The notes under the pieces: model-generated
Databases searched by the model: none
Told to the model about the DNA's origin: nothing
What the model saw: only the letters and a program-made list of their open reading frames with translations
Part shown: positions 54,640-64,000 of the stretch, piece after piece
Layout: every line of letters begins with the position of its first letter
Numbering within the stretch: the first letter of the stretch is position 1
Origin: Rapana venosa
Taxonomy: Eukaryota > Mollusca > Gastropoda > Neogastropoda > Muricidae
Reading direction: 5' to 3'
Assembly: GCA_028751875.1 (NCBI GenBank)
Contig: CM054141.1
Location: 73,610,501-73,674,500 of the forward strand
Length of the DNA stretch: 64,000 nucleotides
Position numbers and translations under genes: made by a program

Positions 54640-55030
54640 ATATCAATAACAGTGGATACGGCACCTACCGATGTAGTCGGGAAAGAATAACAAGTGGAAA
54701 CCGAAAGTACAATGATCACCGAACTTTTTCACGTCTGCTTTCATTAAGTACAAAATCAGTAGATCACATCGTTTCGCGACGAGCTTCGTAAAACAGCTTT
54801 TAATTCGTTTTACATAACTTTTAAAAAAACTACGATAACGTTGGATACAGCACCTATCGCTGTAGCCGGGAAAGAATAGTGTGTTTGACACTGCCGAAGT
54901 GGAAACCGAAAGTACGGAAGTGGAAACCGAAAGTACGATGATCACGATCTTTTTCACGTCTGCTTTCATCAAGTACAAAATCAGTAGATCACATCGTTTC
55001 GCGACGAGCGTCGTACAATAGCTTCACTGA
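54640..55030. repeat. Direct duplication of about 190 bp
   Basis: Two copies (about 54640-54815 and 54830-55020) share GGATAC(A/G)GCACCTA(C/T)CG, AGTGGAAACCGAAAGTAC, TTTTTCACGTCTGCTTTCAT and TAGATCACATCGTTTCGCGA. The second copy has an extra internal AGTGGAAACCGAAAGTAC repeat. The CG-containing words are unusual for this window. Confidence 0.9.
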
Positions 55031-55282
55031 TTTAAAAAAAAAATCTTTTAATTTGCTTTACATATCAACTAGTATCCAAACGAAGTGCCAAACCTGGCCA
55101 GACTACGTCAACTCTTCTTAGGCAGCTGATTAACTGGGATTTCACTCAACAGCTTTCTTGTCCGAGCACGACTGCGGGTCGAAACTATTTGTCGCGCGCT
55201 CAGCGAAAAAACGTGTCTTGTTTGCTACTTCTTCGCTAATTTATTAACTGAACTCTACCTTGGTCAGCTACACAGCACTTAC

Positions 55283-55400
55283 TGTTCAATGTATGCCTTT
55301 ACTTTATTTTCTTTGAGCTTCAATGAGCAAAATCCTCCTCAAGGGGGTGATCGAGGACTTCCTGTTCCGAATTGCGCATGCGCACTGAGTAATTATTAAT
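55283..55400. promoter_or_regulatory. Candidate promoter region with NRF-1-type palindrome and ETS-like site
   Basis: TGCGCATGCGCA at 55373-55384 is a full NRF-1 recognition palindrome. ACTTCCTG (ETS core on the minus strand) lies about 10 bases to the left. On the minus strand a possible first exon ends CATTGAACA|GTAAGTGC at 55283. The region 55030-55400 is richer in CpG than its surroundings. It would sit inside an intron of the THOC2-like gene if the 62.0 kb exon belongs to that gene. Confidence 0.35.
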
Positions 55401-55629
55401 AGCCTCCCTTGGACGTTGTCTGCAAATTGTTTAGGCTGGTTTGTGTATTCACATCATTAGAGCACGCGTTATAAACATGAGGAAATCGGGGTTTTCAGCA
55501 AATGTGAAGTAGCGTGGCAAAAATGAGTGCTCATTCACCAAAATCGTAATCACCTCTATGCTATACCTTTCATCTTCTGCACTTTCCCCATTACCATAAA
55601 ACATTTCCTCCCTTCCTATTGCCTTTTGT

Positions 55630-55665
55630 ATATCTGGCCCCCCCCCCCCCTTACACCATCTCATT

Positions 55666-55701
<36 letters not shown>
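55630..55701. repeat. poly(C) runs
   Basis: Two C runs (about 55639-55651 and 55668-55700) separated by TTACACCATCTCATTTG. Runs this long are prone to length error in sequencing. Confidence 0.95.
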
Positions 55702-55794
55702 ATTTTCTCTCCCTTCCCTATGAACAATTCCTAAACAACACACACACGTTGATTATGGTAATGATGTAGTAAGATATTGCTCAAGTTTTTGTTC

Positions 55795-55875
55795 CTAGAT
55801 AGATGGCTTGATGAAAAAAGCAAATCATTGCTTATTCAATGTACCACCTGGAAATAAAAATTTGACTTGACACAC
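55795..55875 (-). repeat. Intact (empty-site) copy of the repeat split at 16.4-17.8 kb
   Basis: Reverse complement gives GTCAAGTCAAATTTTTATTT, CCAGGTGGTACATTGAATAA and GCAATGATTTGC, then TTTTTTCATCAAGCCATCTA. There is no insertion at ACATTGAATA. A second, more diverged copy follows at about 55935-56005. Confidence 0.85.
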
Positions 55876-56052
55876 ACTGTTTAGGTGGGGTTTTTTTTCT
55901 ATGTATGCATATATATTATCATTATTTAAAATTTTTTTAGATAGATGATGGGGAAAAAATTGCAACTACTGCTTATTCAATTACCATCTGAAAATGAAAG
56001 TTTTACACACTGAGGGCCAACCATTTCATCACTAGAGAGTTCTGTTTAATGA

Positions 56053-56055
<3 letters not shown>

Positions 56056-56136
<81 letters not shown>
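56056..56136. repeat. (GT)n(GA)n compound microsatellite
   Basis: GT run of about 28 bases followed by GA of about 52 bases. The diverged copy of the CAAGT-repeat lies immediately to the left. Confidence 0.96.
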
Positions 56137-56137
<1 letters not shown>

Positions 56138-56139
56138 AA

Positions 56140-57340
56140 GAAGTGGGGGGGATTTTCTCTCATTGTGCCATGCAGTTTTGTTGGTGTGTACATCAGGTAT
56201 TATGTTTGCAGTTCTGCAAATCAACTTCAAGCATTATAAAGGCAATTATTTGCTTTTAAAAGCCAACCACACAAAAATGTTCTGAGTTCAGTAACGTGGT
56301 TAACCCTTTTGCTACCAGGAAAATCTAATTTACAGTTTTCCCAGTGCCAAAGATTTTTTTTTTTTCAAGTTTCAGGGGTACTAAATTCTGGCATGAAAAC
56401 TATTTTGAGATACAAAAAAAAGAGAAAAGTTTTTCTCTTCTTTTTTTAAAACGAAATTTATTGAGAAAATCCAAATGTCTATTCGGATCTTACAAAATTT
56501 TGATTATTTAACATTATATACCATGCTAATCAGAATTTAAACTTTATGCAATTTGTCTGCCACTAAAATTTATTGGCCAAGATACGCAAGTAAAACAATG
56601 ACAAGAGAGAACAGTATTTCAATTTATTGCATAAATTCAACTTTTCTAGCCTTGCTAACTTGGCCACACCCCCTCCTCCTCAGTCTGATTTCCTCTCTTC
56701 ACCACCCCTCCCAGTATTTCCTACTGCCACGGGCAATGATGGACTTTTGCTATTCCTATAATAGTGAGTGGACCAACTGTCACTATGAAGAGTACACTCA
56801 CTGCCCCAATAATACTTCCAAAGCTAGTTTTCAACTCTTACCCTTATTAATCTATCTGCTACAGTGCTACAACTCTTCTCTACAGTCCTTCAACATTTCT
56901 TGCTCCCCCTCATACACCAACAAGCACTGTGGCATCTATTTTCCTCACTGATCCAACTGCTGTGGTTACTGCTTCCGTTCTTGATTAAACTATTGACGCT
57001 GGGGGCAACAGCAAAGTGAGAGGCTGTATGACCAGTGGTTTTCCCACTCATGGAATTCCACTTTACAGCTTAGTCTTTAGTGATCGCCTATGACTCTCTG
57101 ACTAGGAGGCTTGACTCACACAGTCCTTATGTGCTGCAGCCCTGGGGGCTAGTTGGCCTTTGGAGAGCATCTCCAACGCTGACTGTCCTTATGCCCACTT
57201 GGCCAAGAGAGTGGGGATGTACTGTGGCAAGGCATCTCCACTATAATCAAACTTCTGCCCAATTTCTGAAACAGCAGCTGCCTCCTCTGCTGTTTTGGAG
57301 GTCATCGTCAAAAACGACGGACTAACATACTGCTTCCCTC
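56140..57340. other. Intron of the THOC2-like gene; possible TTAA-ended element, no gene
   Basis: TTAACCCTTTTGCTACCAGG at 56301 looks like a piggyBac-type terminus, but I cannot find its partner. The 132-codon frame at 56553-56951 shows no recognisable domain and I do not annotate it as a gene. Confidence 0.5.
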
Positions 57341-57344
57341 TGCA

Positions 57345-57690
57345 GACGGGAAAGCCTAGTGGGTTAGAACATTGCGCTCGCAATCTGACAACCCAGGTTC
57401 GATTCCCGTTCAAGTAGATACTTTCCCCTGGAGTTAACATCAGTGCAGACTCCACTCTCCCCAAAAGTCCTTCCGATGAGACTATAAACCGAGGCCCGTG
57501 TGCAAACGCACGCAGAACATCTTACGCACATATTAAAATCCTGTTCAGTTTTTCGTAAGAGTAGGCCATTGTGTGCTGGTGGGAACAGATGACAATTTAT
57601 AAAACCGCATACACATGGGGACTGGGTGTAAAAAAGCACATAAGTGCTTATTCCATTATACTCGATATAAAATTTAAAAAATTTTAAATA
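57345..57690 (+). mobile_element. SINE copy 9, plus orientation, full length with tRNA-like head
   Basis: The best head in the window: GGGAAAGCCTAGTGGGTTAG (A-box region), GCGCTCGCAATCTGACAACC and the perfect B box GGTTCGATTCC. The body follows, with TCCCCTGGAGTTAACATCAG, AAAGTCCTTCCGATGAGACT, GTAGGCCATTGTGTGCTGGT, ACCGCATACACATGGGGACT and GCTTATTCCATTATACTCGA. It ends in an A/T-rich tail and is antisense to the THOC2-like gene. RNA polymerase III promoter boxes are 40-45 bases apart, as in tRNA-derived SINEs. Confidence 0.92.
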
Positions 57691-57694
57691 ATAA

Positions 57695-59075
57695 TCCAAC
57701 TGCTGTGGTTTACTGCTTCCCTGAACTATCAAACTCCTGTGGTTACTGCTTCCCTGAACTATCAAACTCCTGTGGTTACTGCTTCCCTGAACTATCAAAC
57801 TCCTGTGGTTACTGCTTCCCTCAAATATCAAACTGCTGTGGTTGCTGCTTCCCTCAACTATCAAACTCCTGTGGTTGCTGCTTCCCTCAACTATCAAACT
57901 CCTGTGGTTACTGCTTCCCTCAAATATCAAACTGCTGTGGTTACTGCTTCCCTCAACTATCAAACTCCTGTGGTTACTGCTTCCCTGAACTATCAAACTG
58001 CTGTGGTTACTGCTTCCCTCAAATATCAAACTGCTGTGGTTGCTGCTTCCCTCAACTATCAAACTCCTGTGGTTGCTGCTTCCCTCAAATATCAAACTGC
58101 TGTGGTTGCTGCTTCCCTCAACTATCAAACTCCTGTGGTTGCTGCTTCCCTCAAATATCAAACTACTGTGGTTGCTGCTTCCCTCAAATATCATACTACT
58201 GTGGTTGCTGCTTCCCTCAAATATCAAACTGCTGTGGTTTACTGCTTCCCTGAACTATCAAACTCCTGTGGTTGCTGCTTCCCTGAACTATCAAACTCCT
58301 GTGGTTACTGCTTCCCTCAAATATCAAACTGCTGTGGTTGCTGCTTCCCTCAACTATCAAACTCCTGTGGTTGCTGCTTCCCTCAACTATCAAACTCCTG
58401 TGGTTACTGCTTCCCTCAACTATCAAACTGCTGTGGTTACTGCTTCCCTCAACTATCAAACTCCTGTGGTTACTGCTTCCCTGAACTATCAAACTCCTGT
58501 GGTTACTGCTTCCCTCAAATATCAAACTGCTGTGGTTGCTGCTTCCCTCAACTATCAAACTCCTGTGGTTGCTGCTTCCCTCAAATATCAAACTACTGTG
58601 GTTGCTGCTTCCCTGAACTATCAAACTGCTGTGGTTACTGCTTCCCTCAAATATCAAACTCCTGTGGTTACTGCTTCCCTCAAATATCAAAAAGTGGTGA
58701 TTACTGCTTCCCTCAAATATCAAACTGTGGTGATTACTGCTTCCTTCAAATATCAAACTGCGGTGATTACTGCTTCCTCAAATATCAAACTCTGTGATTC
58801 TGCTTCCCTTCAACTATCAAACTGTGTGATTACTGCTTCCTTCAAATATCAAACTGCTGTGGTTACTGCTTCCCTCAAATATCAAACAGTGGTGATTACT
58901 GCTTCCCTCAAATATCAAACTGTGGTGATTACTGCTTCCTTCAAATATCAAACTGTGGTGATTACTGCTTCCTTCAAATATCAAACTGTGGTGATTACTG
59001 CTTCCTTCAAATATCAAACTGTGGTGATTACTGCTTCCTTCAAACATCAAACTACTGTGGTTACCTCCTTCCTTT
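57695..59075. repeat. Minisatellite, unit 33 bp, about 41 copies
   Basis: Units of CTGTGGTTACTGCTTCCCTC and AAATATCAAACTG, with TTACTGC/TTGCTGC and AACTATC/AAATATC alternatives in long-range patterns. The right part (from 58690) shifts to a GTGGTGATTACTGCTTCCTT subtype. A period of 33 keeps frames open on both strands, which yields 11-residue peptide repeats without meaning. It begins directly after SINE copy 9. Confidence 0.97.
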
Positions 59076-59136
59076 TTTATCATGTTTCTCCCAGGGGAGG
59101 TTTGACATTGATGAGCCTTCTCCATCTCTCTGTTTT
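59070..59136 (-). mobile_element. PHD/RT retroelement 3' end, copy 3, outer part (split by a SINE)
   Basis: CTTTTTTATCATGTTTCTCC and CAGGGGAGGTTTGACATTGA match the 3' end of copies 1 and 2. It stops at CTCTCTGTTTT, where SINE copy 10 is inserted, and resumes at 59420. Confidence 0.87.
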
Positions 59137-59419
59137 AATAATAATAATAATGTATGGAATTTATATAGCGCTGAATCTTGTAAAGCAACAAATCAAAGCG
59201 CTCTTTTTTTTTTAAATATCGAGGATAATGGAATAAGCACTCATGTGCTTTTTTACATCCAGTCCCCGTGTGTATGCAGTTTTGTAAATTTTGTGATCTG
59301 TTCGCACCGGCACACAATGGCCTACTCTTTTGAAAAGCGGAACAGGATTTAACGTGTGCGTAAGATGTTCTGCATGCGTTCGCACACGGGGCCTCGGTTT
59401 ATAGTACCATCCGAAGGAC
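59137..59419 (-). mobile_element. SINE copy 10 with an L2/CR1-type (ATT)n tail, inserted into the retroelement
   Basis: Read on the minus strand: SINE body from AGTCCTTCGGATGGTACTAT to TCCATTATCCTCGATATTTA. Then come AAGAGCGCTTTGATTTGTTG, CAAGATTCAGCGCTATATAA and ATTCCATACATTATTATTAT. CTGTTTT occurs at both borders (59130-59136 and about 59419-59425) as a target-site duplication. It lacks the tRNA-like head (5'-truncated). It shows that this SINE family ends in the same 3' tail as the L2/CR1-like LINEs here. Confidence 0.88.
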
Positions 59420-59650
59420 TGTTTTGAGCTTCCTCCTTATTTATGCCCCTTTCTCTAAGATCATCTGCAATACAGGCAGCCCAGGTTTTGCTAGGTCTTC
59501 CCTTTGGTCTCGTTCCATACACTACGAAGTTCGTTGCTCTTTTTATGATGTGGTGGTCTGCTCTCCGTTGAACGTGCCCATACCAGCGCAGTCTATTGCT
59601 ACTAGCTACAAATTTCAGATCATCAACTTTGCACACTCTCCATAGTTACC
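59420..59650 (-). mobile_element. PHD/RT retroelement 3' end, copy 3, inner part
   Basis: On the minus strand: MCKVDDLKFVASSNRLRWYG, HVQRRADHHIIKRATNFVVY and GTRPKGRPSKTWAACIADDL. It continues the frame of copy 1. To the right it ends at about 59650. Confidence 0.88.
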
Positions 59651-59654
59651 TCCT

Positions 59655-60225
59655 CCTTCAATAAACAAATATGCTGCGGTTAAAACTCCTTAAACTGTAT
59701 CAAGAACAGCATGACACAAAGGAAAAAGAAGAAACAGAGTGATAGAAAAGAGTAAATTTCCAAAGTGCAATTTTTTTCAAAAGTTGAAAATACTATTTAC
59801 TTTAGAAGACCTCCAGCACAAGATCACTTTGCACAAAAGTTGGTGGTGTATATTTATCTTCTAAACTGATCAAATTTAACTGTAAGGTATTTCAAGGCTC
59901 CATTCTTGTTCCAGTCCTATTCTCTATACTTATTAATGATCTTCCATAGAATTTGTTTTCAATGTACTGATGATAATGCAATATAGTTACATACTTCACT
60001 TAGAAAACATACAACAACAACACATTCACAAGATTGACAAATCCCAATAAAAAATTATCAGGATAAGTTAAGTAAAATCAGGAATTATATGAAAGCAAAT
60101 AATTTGACATTATCTACAAAATGTGTCTTGTTATTTTCAACACTGAAGAAAATCCAAAGTCATCACCAGTAATAAATATAGCTGGGATTGAAATACTGGG
60201 GTATACCATCCTCTCAAAAAAACAA
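59655..60225. other. Intron sequence, no feature supported
   Basis: AT-rich. The words GGCTCCATTCTTGTTCCAGT and TATTAATGATCTTCC near 59895-59945 resemble the QGSILVPVLFSILINDLP motif B region of an LINE RT, so a small decayed RT scrap is likely at about 59880-60010. Confidence 0.5.
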
Positions 60226-60472
60226 GGCAGTGTACTGAGGTGGTATCCTCACAAACCAAGGCAGTGTACTGAGGTGGTACTATCAGCATGCCCTCACAAA
60301 CCAAGGCAGTGTACTGAGGTAGTACTATCAGCATGCCCTCACAAACCAAGGCAGTGTACTGAGGTGGTACTATCAGCATCCCCTCACAAACCAAGGCAGT
60401 GTACTGAGGTGGAACTATCAGCATCCCCTCACAAACCAAGGCAGTGTACTGAGGTGGAACTATCCTCATCCA
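60225..60472. repeat. Minisatellite, unit 45 bp, about 5.5 copies
   Basis: Units of CTCACAAACCAAGGCAGTGT, ACTGAGGTGGTACTATCAGC and ATGCC. A 45-base period keeps frames open on both strands. Confidence 0.95.
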
Positions 60473-60474
60473 CC

Positions 60475-61289
60475 TTAATTCATGTGCTGTCATTCTGATG
60501 TTACAGTGTAAATTATGATAATGTCTGTTCCTTCTAAACTCAGATCTCTCCCTGGATCAACTGATTTAAGAGGCTGTTGAAGTGAACTCTGAAGGAAATA
60601 AACTTATGAGATTGCTCCCTTCCTAAACAAAGCTTCTTTAGCGGTCGTGCTCCGGGTCTCCTCATAAACCCCGTTGCCAGACCATTTTCTGTGTACTACT
60701 TAAAAGAGCTTGTTTTGTCATTTTCAGATCACTGTGAGAGTCGGTCAAATCATAAGCATAGCACTTGGCTTAGAAATTCTGTTGCCAAGAAATGTCGCTC
60801 CAGATATCACTGTTCTTCCCACCACTCAACCTATCTCCAAGGTCCCATATCTACCATCAGATTTATTAAATTAATGCTTCACATGGCATCTAGCTTTGAG
60901 AAATGATACTTTCTATCACCAAGTTGTACTTGAAGCTGATGCTGTTTTCACCACTAACAGTTGGTCAGATCCCCCCTACAGGAATGCACACCATGATGTT
61001 TGTCCAGCACGATACAGCACCCTACACACAGGGATGTCCTGCATTCTCAGAAGAGTGGAGCCGGATGTGCACAATCCAACTTTGCTCAAGGAATTGTAGG
61101 TTGTTCAAAAAAGCATCACTGTTCATCAACCAGACCTGGTGTGCCCCTCAACACAACACAACTGTGGAGGTTAAGCATATCCTCCCCAAAACAGTTTTCA
61201 GATAACTGACCCCTCTAACCTTGACCATGCACTGCAAGATTACTGCTTCATTTCTTAAGTTGAGCTAATGTGGAAAACAATTTCCACCT

Positions 61290-61333
<44 letters not shown>

Positions 61334-62005
61334 AGTGCAGCATCAAAGTCTTCCAATGATCTGACATAGTTTCCCTCAAGATCTTTTGCAAAGTCTTCCA
61401 GTGATCTGATATAGTTCCCCCTGGCTGTGGTGTAATGACTTCCAATGACATGTTACAGTTTCCCCTTAGTGTAGTAGTACAAAAAAAAATTTTTTTTTTA
61501 AAAACCCAACAACAACCAACCACCCCCCCCCCCAACCTTTTCATATTTAAACCTTATTTCTAGAAAGAGTTTTGTCAGAAAAAAAACATATCATTTGTGA
61601 CTTGCATGGTGTTTTTTATTTAGTTGTTTGAAACAATTGTAGATACAACTTTTTTTTTTTAAGAGATTTGCATCTATCTTTAAAAAAAAAAAAAAAAGTG
61701 AAGATACAAGCTTTTTTCTGTACAACAGGTACAAAATCAGTGCTCCTGCTACGTGTCTATCTGAAAACCCAAGTTGGACATAGAAAGTTGTTTTTAACTT
61801 ACACCAATGAATGTGCAGTCTTTCCTACTTTTGCCTTTATTTATGTATATTTATTCATTACCATGTATTCTGTTGATGTTATGTTTACAATGCATTTAAT
61901 ACCGTTTTCATCAAGTGTATCTTGCAAATTCTGTATTTTTGTTTGTAAAAATCTTAAGTAGTATTACCAAATTGCTGAGCATTCTCTGACAAGCATAAGA
62001 AAGCC
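60475..62005. other. Intron of the THOC2-like gene, no gene seen
   Basis: Contains a GT run at 61291-61329, a duplicated segment with TCTTCCA(A/G)TGATCTGA-ATAGTT at 61348-61420, T runs and a C run (61524-61533). No splice-bounded exon is convincing. Confidence 0.5.
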
Positions 62006-62009
62006 TCAC

Positions 62010-62048
62010 CTTGTTCTTGGATCGGCTACAGGGGTCTCCTGGGCTGTC
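62010..62048 (-). CDS. THOC2-like gene exon (DSPGDPCSRSKNK)
   Basis: Minus-strand acceptor TTATGTTGTCCAG and donor AAG|GTGAGG bound 39 bases reading DSPGDPCSRSKNK in phase 0-0. It is followed in phase by SPPSERE of the exon at 51.3 kb, giving S-R-S-K-x-K-S-P-P-S-E-R-E. The exon is small, so the case rests on clean splice sites, phase and composition. Confidence 0.6.
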
Positions 62049-62059
62049 CTGGACAACAT

Positions 62060-63855
62060 AAGAGGGCAAATGGCACATGACACAATGCACAGACACCAGA
62101 CAGGTCTGTCTGTCTCCCTTCACAGCTTTACATTCCATCCACATTACACATGATCATCACAACCATAACAATGCTGCTGCTGCCCCAGGACATTACACCA
62201 GCTCCCTGAGCAACGCTGCCTCTTCAATGAATCAGCAATGTAACCGTCACTGTCAGATCACCGATAGATATCAGACATTACAGAGGTAAAAATATAGATT
62301 TCTTCACAACAGGCCATTGTAACAGTCTCCTTTTTTTTCTTTTTCGGTTGGTAAACAGAACTTAAGACCTGTTCTTGAACATGCAACTTTTTCTGTTGTT
62401 AACAGAAAAACAATATGGTAAATTAAAAAGTGCACAACTTCTGAATTTATTCATTCACTAAATACAAATTTTTCTCCTTATGCTAATGTGCAAAATTTTG
62501 CATAATTATGCATAGACAAAAATGTTTTTATTTTCAGCAGGCGGTAGGCAGTAAATAAAAGAATTTTGCTCTGACAAATCAGACTACTATCGGGTACTAG
62601 AACCTTATTCTGAAATCTTCAGCAGATAACCACATTGTCAAAATTGAAACATGTTGTGACTTTCATCAAGTTTACCCTCTGGGTTATGGAAATATGAACC
62701 ATGATGAAGCAACATTTCATGTGACGAAAGATCCCTGCCATAACATGTCAGCTGATGTGGTATGTAGAGCTCACAGTCAAGAATATCAAATTAGATCTGA
62801 AGAATCCTTTTTTTTCCTTTAGGCAAAATAGCAGCAACAGCTAATTTCAACATTTCACAAAAATGCAGAAACAACATTATACATGAAGTCCAATGACTGC
62901 CTTAGTCATCAATCATATACCCCCCATGCACTAGTGCGTATGTGCACATGCACACCCACACTATCACACCCACACCCCATATACACACATGAACCATACA
63001 CTTTTATGAGACAAATGTGAAGTGACGAAAAACCAAACCCCAAACAACTGAATACAACCAGTAATGCCACAAACTCTCTTTCCCCAACTTCTGAACAAAG
63101 CACTCGTTTCTAATCTTTTACTTTACTTGCTGGGAATTCAATGTTGGAAGGGGTTTTCTTATCTTTTTTTGTTTGTTTGTTTTTTTATTTATTTATATAT
63201 TTTTATACAAAAATTCCAATAGGATCTGTGCTCCAGTTTTTCAATGTAACTCTGATGAAATTCTTCTTGGAAGGTCTAGTTCGTTTTTCCTCCTCCGCTG
63301 AAATACTTTTTTTCCTGGTTCTACATAAAAAGCTTGGTGTTCTGTTCCTTCCTTAATTCATGGTAGATTTCATGTCCCCCCCCCCCTTCATTAACAATTA
63401 GAAGGGAAAAAAGGAGCTATGAAAACTTACACTAAAACATTATGAAATAAGTACTTTCACAGACATCAGCTATTTCCTGCAGATCTGATTCCCCACCTAA
63501 GACAAAAACCTGCAGTAAATACCTAAACACATTTTTGCTGCTCTCTATCTCTCTCTCACACACACACAAAACAAGCAAGAAACAAATGTAATATATCCTC
63601 TAACCACATGTGAATTTTTTTTTTAAGTAAGAAGAGGATAAGACAGAAAAAAACATGGCAAGACAGACAGAAATAAGCTGCGAAAGGTAAAAGTCATTTC
63701 CAACACATACACAGGGGCAAACACACACACACACATGCGCACAACACACACAATGTGACTGGCAAGGGGAAAAAATCATACACACACATGGGCTAGGATA
63801 ATAAAAGTCTGAAATAGAGATACCCATTAGGGAGGGAGGGAGGAAGAGAGGCCCT
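62060..63855. other. Intron of the THOC2-like gene, no gene seen
   Basis: AT-rich with short CA tracts (62945-62990, 63560-63572, 63720-63735) and T runs. No exon or element recognised. Confidence 0.5.
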
Positions 63856-63858
63856 CAC

Positions 63859-63951
63859 CAAAGATGTTGTATGTGGCAGGGAGAAAAAGTCTCTAGATAG
63901 TTTGCTCTGTTCCTCTGCCAGAGCTCCAAGGATCATCAACTGTGAGATTTT
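63859..63951 (-). CDS. Weak candidate upstream exon of the THOC2-like gene
   Basis: On the minus strand a donor TTG|GTGAGG closes an open stretch reading KISQLMILGALAEEQSKLSR and DFFSLPHTTSL in the phase 0 needed by the exon at 62.0 kb. Possible acceptors are AAGGCAG (63952) or CTCTGGCAG (63915), neither with a good pyrimidine tract, the first being preceded by a G run. It lacks the charged composition of the other exons. It may be chance. Confidence 0.25.
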
Positions 63952-63965
63952 CTGCCTTTGCAACA

Positions 63966-63984
63966 CCCCCCCCCCCCCCCCCCC
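63966..63984. repeat. poly(C) run near the window end
   Basis: About 18-19 C bases, followed by AAAACCATTCAGGTAG at the end of the window. Confidence 0.93.
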
Positions 63985-64000
63985 AAAACCATTCAGGTAG

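Noticed and set aside
56553..56951. 132-codon ORF as a small secreted protein gene
   Set aside because: No start context, signal peptide, splice support or family resemblance. It lies in AT-rich intron beside a possible transposon end.
57365..57425. tRNA gene
   Set aside because: A and B boxes are present, but the cloverleaf is not completed and the sequence continues into the SINE body shared by about ten copies.
57364..59215. Long ORFs on both strands with 11-residue repeats
   Set aside because: Product of the 33-bp minisatellite. Both strands and several frames are open, with strong unit identity at DNA level.

Overview
The window looks like a piece of an invertebrate animal nuclear genome, most probably a mollusc. 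The reasons are two multi-exon, GT-AG spliced genes with very large introns, several non-LTR retrotransposon clades, a tRNA-derived SINE present about ten times, TTAA-flanked piggyBac-like short elements, and a very heavy load of mini- and microsatellites. Species is inference only. There are no bacterial-type operons, RNA genes or CRISPR arrays.

Plus strand, 0.5-37 kb: thirteen exons of a thioester-containing protein of the alpha-2-macroglobulin / complement C3 / CD109 / TEP family. The window enters the gene just before the thioester domain and runs to its stop codon at 36697. Splice phases agree across every junction from exon 1 to exon 12. The thioester motif GCGEQNM is intact, but the position that carries the catalytic His in C3 appears to be Asp. 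The last-but-one exon runs into a 1 kb satellite exactly where the family has its VYDYY segment, so that piece is missing or misassembled.

Minus strand, 64-41.8 kb: four well-supported exons (62.0, 51.3, 46.2 and 43.7 kb) plus a terminal exon at 41.85 kb, and a weak candidate at 63.9 kb. They encode a Ser/Lys/Arg/Glu-rich tail that resembles the C-terminal tail of THO complex subunit 2 (THOC2). The two genes therefore converge tail to tail, with about 5 kb between stop codons.

Everything else is repeats. TEP intron 2 holds a 5 kb GCTGT-type satellite and a Rex1-like fragment. Intron 4 (12.7 kb) holds a 32-bp array, a 5'-truncated L1/Tx1-like LINE with a 43-bp target-site duplication, an RTE-like LINE that split an older repeat (10-bp duplication), an L2/CR1-like 3' end and a 5.2 kb array of 72-bp units. 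The 36-64 kb part holds SINEs, a PHD-finger/RT retroelement in three copies, piggyBac-like elements, an L2/CR1-like 3' end and several minisatellites.

The most unusual signal is that minisatellites in the TEP gene repeatedly start at, or contain copies of, the splice junctions themselves (exons 2, 5, 7, 8, 12 and perhaps 10). I see no convincing new enzymatic or defence system. The long repeat ORFs are low-complexity artefacts of repeat periods divisible by three or of cysteine/valine-coding satellites.
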